Notes under the pieces: generated by a model
The model's input: the letters and a program-made list of their open reading frames with translations, nothing else
Told to the model about the DNA's origin: nothing
Databases searched by the model: none
Shown: positions 41,961 through 49,046 of the stretch, one piece after another
How positions within the stretch are numbered: position 1 is the first letter of the stretch
Layout: each line of letters begins with the position of its first letter
Assembly (NCBI GenBank): GCA_052326605.1
Contig: JBKQMB010000044.1
Coordinates: 1 to 64,000, forward strand
Origin: Bog-756 sp052326605
GTDB lineage: Bacteria > Actinomycetota > Acidimicrobiia > Acidimicrobiales > RAAP-2
Reading direction: 5' to 3'
DNA length: 64,000 nucleotides
Program-made: the position numbers and the translations under genes

Positions 41961-43613
41961 TCAGGTGCGGGCGTCCTCAGCCGCAGCGAAGTCTGCCTCG
42001 ACGCTCTCGTTGTCCTCGACCAGATCCATCAACTCGCGGAGCGTCGTCACCGGCAGGGCGTCCCGGGGCCAAGACTCCGTGTAGCCGTCGAACTTTCCGC
42101 CATCGGTGCTCCCATCCGGTTGGATTCCCCGGTCATGGAGCGCCTTGAGGATGGATGTCTCCCAGGCCTTCGCCAGGTTGCCATCCATCGGACCTCTCAG
42201 GTCCAGTAGGTTCCACCCGCCCTTCTCGTGCTGGGACAGTCGCGACTTCGGATCGTTTGTTATGCCAATCTGAGTTAGCCCCCAAGAGGGATGATCCAAC
42301 AGATAGAGCCAGCCCCTCGCCGACGAATCAAAGCCATGCTTGGCACAACGTGGGCAGCCGTTTCCCGCTAAGCGATTGTTACCGGGGGCTTGCCACTCGT
42401 GATCCGGTCCTTCCGGGCACTTCCACCAGAGTCTCGTGTGGGTTCCCGCGACCACATCGGCGGGAGTCAGGTCGCCGTTCTTCGTCGGGTGGAACTGGGC
42501 GGCAAGCTCCGGGAAGTTGGCCAGGCTGTTGGTCACCGACACCTGGAATCCTGCGCAGAAGGGGCAGCCGCTTCTGTAAACACGCCTGTTCCCGGTGGTT
42601 TGCCACTCGTGGTCCGGTCCCTTCGGGCACTTCCACCAGAGCTTCTTCACGGTTCCCGCCACCACATCACTGGGGTTCAGGTCGCCGTTCTTCGTCGGGT
42701 GGAACTGGGCGGCAAGCTCCGGGAAGTTCGCCAGAGTGTTGGTCACCGACACCTGATAGCCAGCGCAGTAGGGGCAGCCGCGTCTACGGCCTACTCGGCC
42801 ATTGCCGGTGGCTACCCACTCGTGGTCCGGTCCTTCCGGGCACTTCCACCAGAGCCTCGTGTGGGTTCCGGCCGTTACATGTGCGGGTGTCAGGTCGCCG
42901 TTCTTCGTCGGGTGGAACTGGGCGGCAAGCTCCGGGAAGTTCGCCAGACTGTTGGTCACCGACACCTGATAGCCAGCGCAGTAGGGGCAGCCCCATCCAC
43001 TCATACGGCCGCTCCCAGGCGCCTCCCACTCGTGGTCCGGACCCTGCGGGCACTTCCACCAGAGCCTCCTGTTTGTTCCCGCCACCACATCGGCGGGGGT
43101 CAGGTCGCCGTTCTTCGTCGGGTGAAACTGTGCCGCTAGCTCCGGGAAGTTCGCCAGGCTGTTGGTCACCGACACCTGGAATCCTGCGCAGAAGGGGCAG
43201 CCGCTTCCACTAACACGGTTGCCTCCGGTGGCCTCCCACTCGTGGTCCGGTCCCTCGGGGCACTTCCACCAGAGCCTCCTGTTTGTTCCCGCCACCACAT
43301 CGGCGGGGGTCAGGTCGCCGTTCTTCGTCGGGTGAAACTGTGCCGCTAGCTCTGGGTAGTTGGCCAGGCTGTTGGTCACCGACACCTGTCTGCCCGCGCA
43401 AGCGGGGCAGCCGCTTCCATTAATGCGGTTGTTCCCGGGGGCTTGCCACTCGTGATCCGGTCCTTTCGGGCACTTCCACCAGAGTCTCGTGTGTGTTCCC
43501 GCGACCACATCGGCGGGGGTCAGGTCGCCGTTCTTCGTCGGGTGCCACTGAGCCGCCAAGTCAGGGTGGGTGACCGCAAGGTTGTGAGTCTCAGACGCCC
43601 TGGCACCGCCCAT
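41961..43613 (-). CDS. Six zinc-ribbon repeats plus C-terminal GIY-YIG-like nuclease domain
   Basis: 550 residues. Residues 11-425 are six units of about 70 residues, each with ELAAQFHPTKNGDL, LWWKCP-GPDHEW and GCPxCAG, i.e. a treble-clef zinc-ribbon (DUF4379 type) with a CP and a CPxC pair. The C-terminal part has GWLYLLDHPS, TQIGITNDPKSRLSQHE and AWETSILKAL, resembling the T5orf172/MUG113 group of GIY-YIG nucleases (Tyr, IGIT-Asn, Arg, and Glu of the active site). A DNA-cutting role, e.g. defence or element maintenance, is inference. It is the leftmost element gene. Confidence 0.8.
   Translation of the reverse strand: MGGARASETHNLAVTHPDLAAQWHPTKNGDLTPADVVAGTHTRLWWKCPKGPDHEWQAPGNNRINGSGCPACAGRQVSVTNSLANYPELAAQFHPTKNGDLTPADVVAGTNRRLWWKCPEGPDHEWEATGGNRVSGSGCPFCAGFQVSVTNSLANFPELAAQFHPTKNGDLTPADVVAGTNRRLWWKCPQGPDHEWEAPGSGRMSGWGCPYCAGYQVSVTNSLANFPELAAQFHPTKNGDLTPAHVTAGTHTRLWWKCPEGPDHEWVATGNGRVGRRRGCPYCAGYQVSVTNTLANFPELAAQFHPTKNGDLNPSDVVAGTVKKLWWKCPKGPDHEWQTTGNRRVYRSGCPFCAGFQVSVTNSLANFPELAAQFHPTKNGDLTPADVVAGTHTRLWWKCPEGPDHEWQAPGNNRLAGNGCPRCAKHGFDSSARGWLYLLDHPSWGLTQIGITNDPKSRLSQHEKGGWNLLDLRGPMDGNLAKAWETSILKALHDRGIQPDGSTDGGKFDGYTESWPRDALPVTTLRELMDLVEDNESVEADFAAAEDART
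42339..43583 (-). repeat. Six tandem 210-213-bp zinc-ribbon-coding repeats
   Basis: In-phase coding repeats of 70-71 codons inside the gene at 41961-43613. Neighbouring copies are nearly identical in DNA over long blocks, for instance the segment coding LAAQFHPTKNGDLTP recurs in five of the six, while the tips between HEW and GCP differ. This suggests recent duplication or gene conversion with variation kept in the finger tips. Confidence 0.92.
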
Positions 43614-43665
43614 GAAGTGATGTTACCGAGGGGAGCAGTCGCGATTCCTCACCCCAATCCCAGGT

Positions 43666-44037
43666 TTACGGAATGCGTAGCGAGAGATGGAGCGCCAGGG
43701 CTTCGTCCACCTGATCCATGACCGCCGTTGGAAGAGTGTTGATCAAGTTCCCAAGGCGTTCCTTGGCCACTGTCAGAAGTTGGCCGCAGTAGATAGTCCC
43801 ACCTTGCTGGTCTAGAAGGTCAGGAGGAAGAGACACATTCTGCGGGTACTGCCTCCGAGGGATGGTGTGAGTGATCGCCACGACCGTCACCACCGATCCA
43901 AACTCATTGCCTACATCGTTAGACACGACCAGAGCCGGACGCTCGCCTGCCTGTTCGGAGCCTCGCGTGGGCGAGAAGTCCACCGAATACACTTCGCCGC
44001 GACGAGGAGGAATGGGCACCGACGCAGGGTACCGCAC
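43666..44037 (-). CDS. MazF/PemK-family toxin
   Basis: 123 residues. It matches the type II toxin fold: RRGEVYSVDFSPTRGSEQ, RPALVVSNDVGN, VVTVVAIT and GGTIYCGQLLTVAKERLG. These are sequence-specific mRNA interferases. The GTG start may be 44037 or the internal 44019. It starts 7 bp after the stop of a 90-residue unknown gene, which sits where an antitoxin is normally encoded. Confidence 0.9.
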   Translation of the reverse strand: MRYPASVPIPPRRGEVYSVDFSPTRGSEQAGERPALVVSNDVGNEFGSVVTVVAITHTIPRRQYPQNVSLPPDLLDQQGGTIYCGQLLTVAKERLGNLINTLPTAVMDQVDEALALHLSLRIP

Positions 44038-44044
44038 CCCTATT

Positions 44045-44317
44045 TCAGTAGGGGTTGTCCATCGACTGGATTGCGGCCGGGGCGGCGAACTCGGCGATGG
44101 CGAGTGATGCCGCTGCCTGCTCCTCGTAACCTTGACGCAGGAGAATGACCTTCCACATTGGCATCCCGGGAGGGGCCTTGCGCACTGGCACGGTCATAGT
44201 CGTCCCTGCGAAGCTCGCCCGAAGATAGGCGCTGGTCACTCGCGCAGAAGTTGCCTCGTTGATCCCGGAAGGGGAATAACCGTCGGGATTCGTCGCCACT
44301 AGTTCGGTGACTGTCAT
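44045..44317 (-). CDS. Unknown 90-residue protein upstream of MazF (candidate antitoxin)
   Basis: No recognised family. It starts MTVTELVATNPDGYSPSG, and holds VTSAYLRASFAGTTMTVP and MPMWKVILLRQGYEEQAAAS. The pattern resembles a small alpha/beta fold and not the usual AbrB/MazE or RHH DNA-binding antitoxins. Its ATG overlaps the stop of the DUF3467 gene (ATGA) and it is followed after 7 bp by MazF, so the three genes look co-translated. Acting as MazF antitoxin is inference from position only. Confidence 0.75.
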   Translation of the reverse strand: MTVTELVATNPDGYSPSGINEATSARVTSAYLRASFAGTTMTVPVRKAPPGMPMWKVILLRQGYEEQAAASLAIAEFAAPAAIQSMDNPY

Positions 44318-44634
44318 TGTGGCTCCTTTCCGGCATTCGGCCCAGGTCGCTCATTAGCCGCCATGGCTTTCATGGCATCTTCTCGCAGGCTGACATTCGT
44401 TGCCAACGCCCTCAACATGTCATCGACGACTGTAGGCGGAACCTTGATGCGCGCCACCACTCGGGCAGGAACATTGACCACCGATTCGCCAACCTGAGAC
44501 TGCGGCAGTCCAGTGACCATGAAATCCAGCGTGAACTCGTGCAGGGTGTGCCAAACGCCTATGAAGTTGGCGTAGATGTTCGGCAGGTCGTCCGGCACTT
44601 CGATTTGGAAGTTCGTGGTCGGTTCCTCAGGCAT
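44314..44634 (-). CDS. DUF3467 family protein
   Basis: 106 residues. The block FQIEVPDDLPNIYANFIGVW followed by HTLHEFTLDFMV is the DUF3467 signature, and ARVVARIKVPPTVVDDMLRAL is the second strand-helix part. The family is widespread with unknown function. It is the first gene of the coupled triad DUF3467 - 90-residue protein - MazF. ATG 44634 is chosen; the longer frame runs into the recombinase gene and is not DUF3467-like. Confidence 0.87.
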   Translation of the reverse strand: MPEEPTTNFQIEVPDDLPNIYANFIGVWHTLHEFTLDFMVTGLPQSQVGESVVNVPARVVARIKVPPTVVDDMLRALATNVSLREDAMKAMAANERPGPNAGKEPQ

Positions 44635-44729
44635 GACTGAACCATCGTTACACAGGTCAGCCTCACCAGGCTTGTCAGCGAGGGCCACATCCCCCAGCCT
44701 GAACGGTTGCGGCCACGCCAGCCGGGCTG

Positions 44730-45383
44730 TCAGGCGGTCGCGGCGAGTACGTCCAGAGAAACTGAGCCGATGACAGCCCTGACCGTAGAAGCGTGCCACC
44801 TTCCGCCTCGGGCGGTAGGTATTGCCTCGGCATTCAGATCGTCGGCGACAGCTCGCAGGGAACGGCCAGCTGCCCTCTCGGCGGCGATGCGGAGGCGCAC
44901 GCCCTCGGCCAGCTCGACTGGGCGACCGAGACGGACACCACGGGCCTTCATGGCCTGCATGGCCTCGGAAGTCCGCTGGCCGATGATCCGGCGCTCCCAC
45001 TGAGCTACGGAGCCGTAGATGTTGGCCATCAACTCGCCGGTCGGGGTGCTGGTGTCTACGTCTACGTCAAGGGCCACAAGCGACCAGCCGCCCCGCTTGG
45101 CCCGCTCAACCAGGGTGGCGAAATCCCGCACCGACCGGGACAGCCGGTCAAGTTTGGCGACGGCCAGCACGTCAGCCTCGCCCCGGTCGAGGCGGTCGAG
45201 GGCGTCGGTCAGGGCCGGGCGGTGGATGTTGCTACCCGAGCGGCCCTCGTCGGTGTGGCTGCCCACCAGCTCCCAGCCACGGGCGTCGATGGCCTTGCCG
45301 ATGGTGGCGGCCTGGGCCTCCAGTCCGTTGCCGGTGTCGGCCTGCTTGTCAGTGCTGACTCGGTGATAGGCGATCACTCTCAT
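44730..45383 (-). CDS. Serine recombinase (resolvase/invertase family)
   Basis: 217 residues. Catalytic Ser in AYHRVSTDKQ at about residue 10, the conserved DEGRSGSNIHRPAL, AKLDRLSRSV and ATLVERA of the catalytic domain, and a C-terminal helix-turn-helix (RSLRAVADDLNAEAIPTARGG). Length is typical of small resolvases. It could resolve dimers or invert a segment of the element. ATG 45383 is chosen over ATG 45398. Direct repeats lie just upstream at 45392-45526. Confidence 0.92.
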   Translation of the reverse strand: MRVIAYHRVSTDKQADTGNGLEAQAATIGKAIDARGWELVGSHTDEGRSGSNIHRPALTDALDRLDRGEADVLAVAKLDRLSRSVRDFATLVERAKRGGWSLVALDVDVDTSTPTGELMANIYGSVAQWERRIIGQRTSEAMQAMKARGVRLGRPVELAEGVRLRIAAERAAGRSLRAVADDLNAEAIPTARGGRWHASTVRAVIGSVSLDVLAATA

Positions 45384-45391
45384 GTGCCTAG

Positions 45392-45526
45392 TGTACATAA
45401 AAGGTTCCCATCTTGTACAGGATGGGCAGGGGTGGGCGTGCCCGCGGGCGCTCAGCGGCGTCGGGGGTGATCGTGCTCTGAGCTTGTGGGCAACGGTGGG
45501 CGCTCAGGTGGGCATGCCCGCGGGCG
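45392..45526. promoter_or_regulatory. Repeat-rich region upstream of the serine recombinase
   Basis: Two TGTACA palindromes (45392-45397 and 45414-45419) straddle the recombinase upstream region, followed by two 19-bp near-identical direct repeats GTGGGC(G/A)TGCCCGCGGGCG (45432-45450 and 45508-45526) with shorter GTGGGCGCTCAG matches between. This could be the recombinase promoter/operator or its recombination (res-like) site. No gene is seen. Confidence 0.5.
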
Positions 45527-45569
45527 GCGGGTCAGGTGCCCAGTGGGCAGGTGTGGGCGTCTGGGCGAT

Positions 45570-46220
45570 CTACTTCACTTTGCCGAGAATCCGCACCGCA
45601 GTTGTGTTGTAGTAGGCGAGTTGCCAGTTCCCGGATGAGTCTCCGTAAGCCATCAGACGACTTTGTATCTCGCCTGACGGTCCCGCGGTGTCGAACCAGT
45701 TGAGGTCTGCTCCTGGAGTAGGAGTGGATAGGACCAGCCAGTAGGTGGTCGAAGGCGAGAGGACGGGGCGGTCAACTGATCTGAACGAGTAGTTCTGTCC
45801 GTTCCAGTCTGTCGTGATCCTCGGTATCGAGATTTGGTCCAGCACCTGGCTGGCGTTGGGCTGACCACCTTGGTCGGGCACTAGGAGAAATACGGCAGTG
45901 TCGTTGGCTGCGCCGAATCTCCCCGAGAGCGGAGCCAGGTATTTGGTTACCTTGATCGAACTGCCGGGGGGAGTGACGAAAGACAGCGCTACAGAGGCAT
46001 TTCCGCCTACTGATCCGACCGTCTGTGACCCTCCAGTGATGTAGTAGTTGTACCAGTTGACGCCGTTGTTGGTGAAGTAGTTGTCGTAGACCGTGGCGAC
46101 TCTGGACGGACTCTGCGCCGCCCTAGCGGGGCCAGACAGTGATCCGAGAGCCAGGACGCTGGCCGCGACGGCAACCCCAACTAGCAGGATTACGGCTCGC
46201 AGGCGCTTTGGGTTTCTCAT
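45570..46220 (-). CDS. Secreted protein of unknown function
   Basis: 216 residues. Sec signal peptide AVILLVGVAVAASVLALGS with cleavage near ARAAQ (residues 30-35). The mature part is Gly/Ser/Asn-rich beta sequence (YFTNNGVNWYNYYITGG, NYSFRSVDRPVLSPSTTYWL), resembling choice-of-anchor type beta-sandwich regions. GC is lower than the flanking chromosome. No catalytic motif recognised. The element thus exports at least one protein. Confidence 0.8.
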   Translation of the reverse strand: MRNPKRLRAVILLVGVAVAASVLALGSLSGPARAAQSPSRVATVYDNYFTNNGVNWYNYYITGGSQTVGSVGGNASVALSFVTPPGSSIKVTKYLAPLSGRFGAANDTAVFLLVPDQGGQPNASQVLDQISIPRITTDWNGQNYSFRSVDRPVLSPSTTYWLVLSTPTPGADLNWFDTAGPSGEIQSRLMAYGDSSGNWQLAYYNTTAVRILGKVK

Positions 46221-46548
46221 TGGGGGGTCCTTTTCCTTGGGCGGCCCACTCCAGCAGCGAGCCGGAGATGCGCCCGCCCCCTCTCCACCGGCACCTCCTG
46301 CATGAGCAACGGTACGCCGGTACCTGGACCGTCAACAGGGCCAAAGGGCACAACCCGGCGCTGTCATCCCTGCTGTCATCCGACCTCCGTTGTCGCCCCG
46401 TCATCCCTGGTGTCATCCGGTCGGTCGGGGGGCCAAAAGCAACCGCCCTACTTGCAACCCAATCGGCGAATCCGCTAATGCTCCTCGGTCCTCGGGTCGA
46501 TAGCGAGATGAAGGGAACCGCGGCAGGGGCGAAAGCGGAGCGAAGAAG
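46221..46548. other. Divergent intergenic region with direct repeats
   Basis: 328 bases between divergent starts. Contains four GTCATCC boxes (46363-46418), a few short GC hairpins, and presumably promoters for both the secreted protein and the WW-motif membrane protein. Open frames here lack Shine-Dalgarno sites and overlap in all directions, so I call no gene. Confidence 0.55.
46363..46422. repeat. Two 23-bp direct repeats, each a doublet of GTCATCC
   Basis: Copies at 46363-46385 and 46400-46422, both GTCATCCCTGNTGTCATCCG plus a 3-base tail. The four heptamers GTCATCC start at 46363, 46375, 46400 and 46412: spacing 12, 25, 12. Such regular phasing suggests a dimeric or tetrameric DNA-binding site (operator or iteron). 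Confidence 0.75.
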
Positions 46549-47415
46549 ATGAGCGACACATTGCAGGGACCTGGGTGGTGGCAGGCGTCCGACGGCAATT
46601 GGTACGCCCCCGAACTGCATCCCGACTACTCGCCTCCCAAAGCGCCCAGTCCTCCGCAACCACCAGAAGTGCCCAATCTTCCTCACGCCACAGCGCCCGC
46701 AGCGCCCGGAGCGCAGGGGGCCAATACACCGCCGATACCAGGGTGGTGGCAGTCAGGCGATGGTGGTTGGCATCCGCCACAGCCACCGTCTCCCCAGCCT
46801 CAGCCGCAGCCAACGTATTCACAGCAACCCACTCAGGCTTTCTCTCCCAGTCAGGAGAAGAAGTCGCGAACAGGCCTAACGGTCGCTCTCGTCGCGGTAC
46901 TGGCGCTCTTGGTCGTTGGGGTGATTGCGGCCATCGCAGTCTCGAAGAAAAGCGGGCCATCGACGACGCCAACCTCAGCTCCTGCGGCAGCAAACACGTC
47001 CCCAACTTCGGCTTCCGCCCAGGCTGCTGCGCAAGCTTTTCTTGTGGCATTCAACAACCTCAACACTGCATCAAACGCTGATTCGGCACAACTCAACGCG
47101 AACATGCAGAGCGCGAATCCGGAACCAGTGGCTGCAACTGCCACTATCAACAGTTGGATCGCTAGCAGCCAGACATTCGATAGAGCGATGGGCTCCATTC
47201 AATTCCCCAGCGCCCTTCAATCCGACGTTCAACAAGTGATGTCGGCGAGTGCTGCCTTTCAGTCGGGCCTGCAACAACTCGGTGCCAACACGGACAACAT
47301 CAGCAACTACAACTCGGCATTGTCCTCGCTGACCCCATTGAAGGCGAACTTAGTCGCAGCCACCAGTGTGTTGGGCGAGGCACTTGGATTGACAAAAGCC
47401 ACCACGTCTCCGTAG
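46549..47415 (+). CDS. Membrane protein with two N-terminal WW-type motifs (DUF2510-like)
   Basis: 288 residues. Two tryptophan-rich motifs, PGWWQASDGNWYAPELHP (residues 7-24) and PGWWQSGDGGWHPP (62-76), of the DUF2510 type common in actinobacterial membrane proteins, in a Pro/Gln-rich cytoplasmic region. One TM helix (TGLTVALVAVLALLVVGVIAAIAV, shown in parts as VALVAVLALLVVGVIAAI, about 108-130), then a Ser/Thr/Ala-rich linker and an outside helical domain with many Asn/Ser. Function unknown; a surface or phage-exclusion role is speculative. GC is lower than in the flanks. Confidence 0.8.
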   Translation: MSDTLQGPGWWQASDGNWYAPELHPDYSPPKAPSPPQPPEVPNLPHATAPAAPGAQGANTPPIPGWWQSGDGGWHPPQPPSPQPQPQPTYSQQPTQAFSPSQEKKSRTGLTVALVAVLALLVVGVIAAIAVSKKSGPSTTPTSAPAAANTSPTSASAQAAAQAFLVAFNNLNTASNADSAQLNANMQSANPEPVAATATINSWIASSQTFDRAMGSIQFPSALQSDVQQVMSASAAFQSGLQQLGANTDNISNYNSALSSLTPLKANLVAATSVLGEALGLTKATTSP

Positions 47416-47520
47416 GTGAGGCTCCCAATCGAGGCCTCCTCGGCGCCAATGGCGGGGGAGCCAAAAACAATAACCCCTGACGCAACCGAATCGGGCCGTT
47501 TTCAATCGCCGCCGTGTGAA

Positions 47521-47538
47521 CCAAAATCGGCGTTTTGG
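47521..47538. terminator. AT-rich palindrome between convergent element genes
   Basis: CCAAAA-TCGGCG-TTTTGG, a 6-bp stem between the + gene ending 47415 and the - gene ending 47622. The 206-bp gap around it holds no gene. It could act in both directions as a weak terminator. Confidence 0.35.
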
Positions 47539-47621
47539 CAACCCCCTTTGGCAGAACCGCATCGCCGCCGATCTGGCGGCTCAGGCGGGGTCAGTCACCA
47601 CCGCGTCTGTGTCTACCGGAA

Positions 47622-47837
47622 TCAGGCGATCCCGGCCCGGCGCTCGACCAGCTCGGCGGCCTCAGTGAGCAAGGCGCACAGGTGGGCGTCCCGTGGGTTC
47701 GTGGCGGGCAGCGCGGCCAAGATGGCCCGGACCTGCTCGGCCACGTCGAGGGCCTCGGTCGCGGTCAGGCTGGCGAGGGGTCGGCCAGTGGCGGCCTCCA
47801 CCACGGCGGCGAGGTCGTCGGGGTCCGGGGCGGTCAT
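47622..47837 (-). CDS. Small helical protein of unknown function
   Basis: 71 residues, MTAPDPDDLAAVVEAATGRP at the start, then LTATEALDVAEQVRAILAAL and LCALLTEAAELVERRAG: two or three amphipathic helices. ATG 47837 overlaps the stop of the upstream gene (ATGA), which is why I prefer it to the GTG at 47846. Last gene of a coupled small-gene run. Coding is supported by overlap and helix periodicity only. Confidence 0.6.
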   Translation of the reverse strand: MTAPDPDDLAAVVEAATGRPLASLTATEALDVAEQVRAILAALPATNPRDAHLCALLTEAAELVERRAGIA

Positions 47838-48085
47838 CGTCCACACGTCGGGCAGTGGGCCGAGGCGGCGGCCAGGAGGTCGAGCAGGTGAGCCGCGGCG
47901 GCGTCCTGGTCAGCCCGTAGACGGTCGAGCAGGCCGGTGTCGGGCGGCGGCAACAGGGCGGCGAGGTCGAGTGGTGGCCGCTCGGGCGGGGCGAATCGTT
48001 CGGGACATAGGCAAACCACACAGTGTTCCCGGTCGGACGGGTCAGTGGTCATGGCAGTGGTGTCCTCCACGTAGTTGTCCGTCAT
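47834..48085 (-). CDS. Small Cys-rich protein, probable zinc binder
   Basis: 83 residues. CVVCLC at residues 22-27 and CPTC close to the C-terminus could bind one zinc; between them are helical Leu/Ala-rich segments (LLDRLRADQDAAAAHLL). Both ends overlap neighbours by ATGA. Family not recognised. Confidence 0.65.
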   Translation of the reverse strand: MTDNYVEDTTAMTTDPSDREHCVVCLCPERFAPPERPPLDLAALLPPPDTGLLDRLRADQDAAAAHLLDLLAAASAHCPTCGR

Positions 48086-48609
48086 GTCGTCGCCACCGGG
48101 GTCGGGCGGTCGGCCAGGTCGGCGGTCAGCTCGCGGCGCATCTGCTCACGATCATCGCGTTGTCGTGCCGCATCGGCGTCCCGGAACTCCTGTAACGTCG
48201 CCCACACTTCGGGGCCCGTGGGCATGATCCTGCTACCGGCCGGGATAGCATCGAGGTCGGATCGACTCTCGGCCGGTGGGCTCAACACCCGGACCACGGC
48301 TAGGGCGTCGGTCAGCGATGCGTCGTCATCCAGACGGGACTCGACTACGGACAGGGCACGGCCCCGGATGCGGCGAGCGCGGTCGGCCTGCTCGGTCACC
48401 AGGACTGCCCGGTACTCGGCCAGAGCGTCCCGGAAGGTCGGATCGTGGTTGAACCATCGGTTGACGGCCTCCCGACTGACACCGGCCAGGACTGCCGCCT
48501 CAGTCTGTGACGACCCGGTGGCGAGGGCTTCTACGGCGGCCTGTTTCGCCGGGGTCAACTCGGCCACGGCATCGAGGACCGGCGCGTCGGTGTCATCGAG
48601 CGGGTTCAC
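48082..48609 (-). CDS. HTH protein resembling phage terminase-small-subunit/phBC6A51-type proteins
   Basis: 175 residues. N-terminal HTH: LTPAKQAAVEALATGSSQ, TEAAVLAGVSREAVNRW, then a long helix (FRDALAEYRAVLVTEQAD...). This layout is shared by phage small terminases and the phBC6A51 HTH group, but can also occur in plasmid regulators. The GTG start has GGGAGC upstream. The C-terminal part is basic/acidic helical sequence. DNA packaging would be a bold inference as no large terminase is present. Confidence 0.7.
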   Translation of the reverse strand: MNPLDDTDAPVLDAVAELTPAKQAAVEALATGSSQTEAAVLAGVSREAVNRWFNHDPTFRDALAEYRAVLVTEQADRARRIRGRALSVVESRLDDDASLTDALAVVRVLSPPAESRSDLDAIPAGSRIMPTGPEVWATLQEFRDADAARQRDDREQMRRELTADLADRPTPVATT

Positions 48610-48694
48610 GGCTAGCTCCCTCGGCGTGATCGGTCGTGATCCAGTGTGACACTGTGCGCGGGTGGCGGCTGCTGGGATCGAGGGTCAGGGGTCA

Positions 48695-48907
48695 TCATAG
48701 GTGCCGCCGGGTCCGCGTCCGGTGTGCGCGCACTCGACACGTCGTCGAGCAGCTCAGGGCGTCGGCCCAGGCGTCGGGGTCGAGCGGCTGGCCGCATACC
48801 TGGCACGTCCGAGGGCGTGGCCGTAGGTCATCCCAGAGAGCGAGCTGGGGATCGTCGGCGGTCGAGGTCTCCCCCGCCCCCGCGGGGGGGTCAGCCACCA
48901 CGGCCAC
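48695..48907 (-). CDS. Small zinc-finger protein
   Basis: 70 residues with CQVCGQPLDPDAWADALSC and STTCRVRAHRTRTRR: a C-x2-C...C-x3-C zinc-finger similar to those found in actinophage and integrated element proteins. The GTG start at 48907 has no clear Shine-Dalgarno; it is 139 bp from the wHTH gene upstream. Function unknown, DNA binding plausible from the basic tail. Confidence 0.6.
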   Translation of the reverse strand: MAVVADPPAGAGETSTADDPQLALWDDLRPRPRTCQVCGQPLDPDAWADALSCSTTCRVRAHRTRTRRHL

Positions 48908-49046
48908 CAGCTACGGCGAGAGCGGCGTATACAGGCCTCTCGTCGGTCGATGGTGGCACCGTCGTGGCTTCCCAACAGAGTCCGAGGTCGAACGCCCTAA
49001 CCATCGGACGGTCGGGCACTGGGTCTGACGGTCGCCATGCCCGGCG

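Noticed and set aside
41731..42084. Open frame running through the left att site
   Set aside because: Spans a tRNA remnant and overlaps the zinc-ribbon gene in antisense; no domain or ribosome site.
42339..43583. Regular repeats suggestive of a CRISPR array
   Set aside because: Units are 210 bp, in coding phase and translate to zinc-ribbon domains; no short repeat-spacer structure exists.
48612..48806. 64-codon - strand frame between two element genes
   Set aside because: Overlaps the zinc-finger gene in another frame and is Arg/Pro-biased; no ribosome site.
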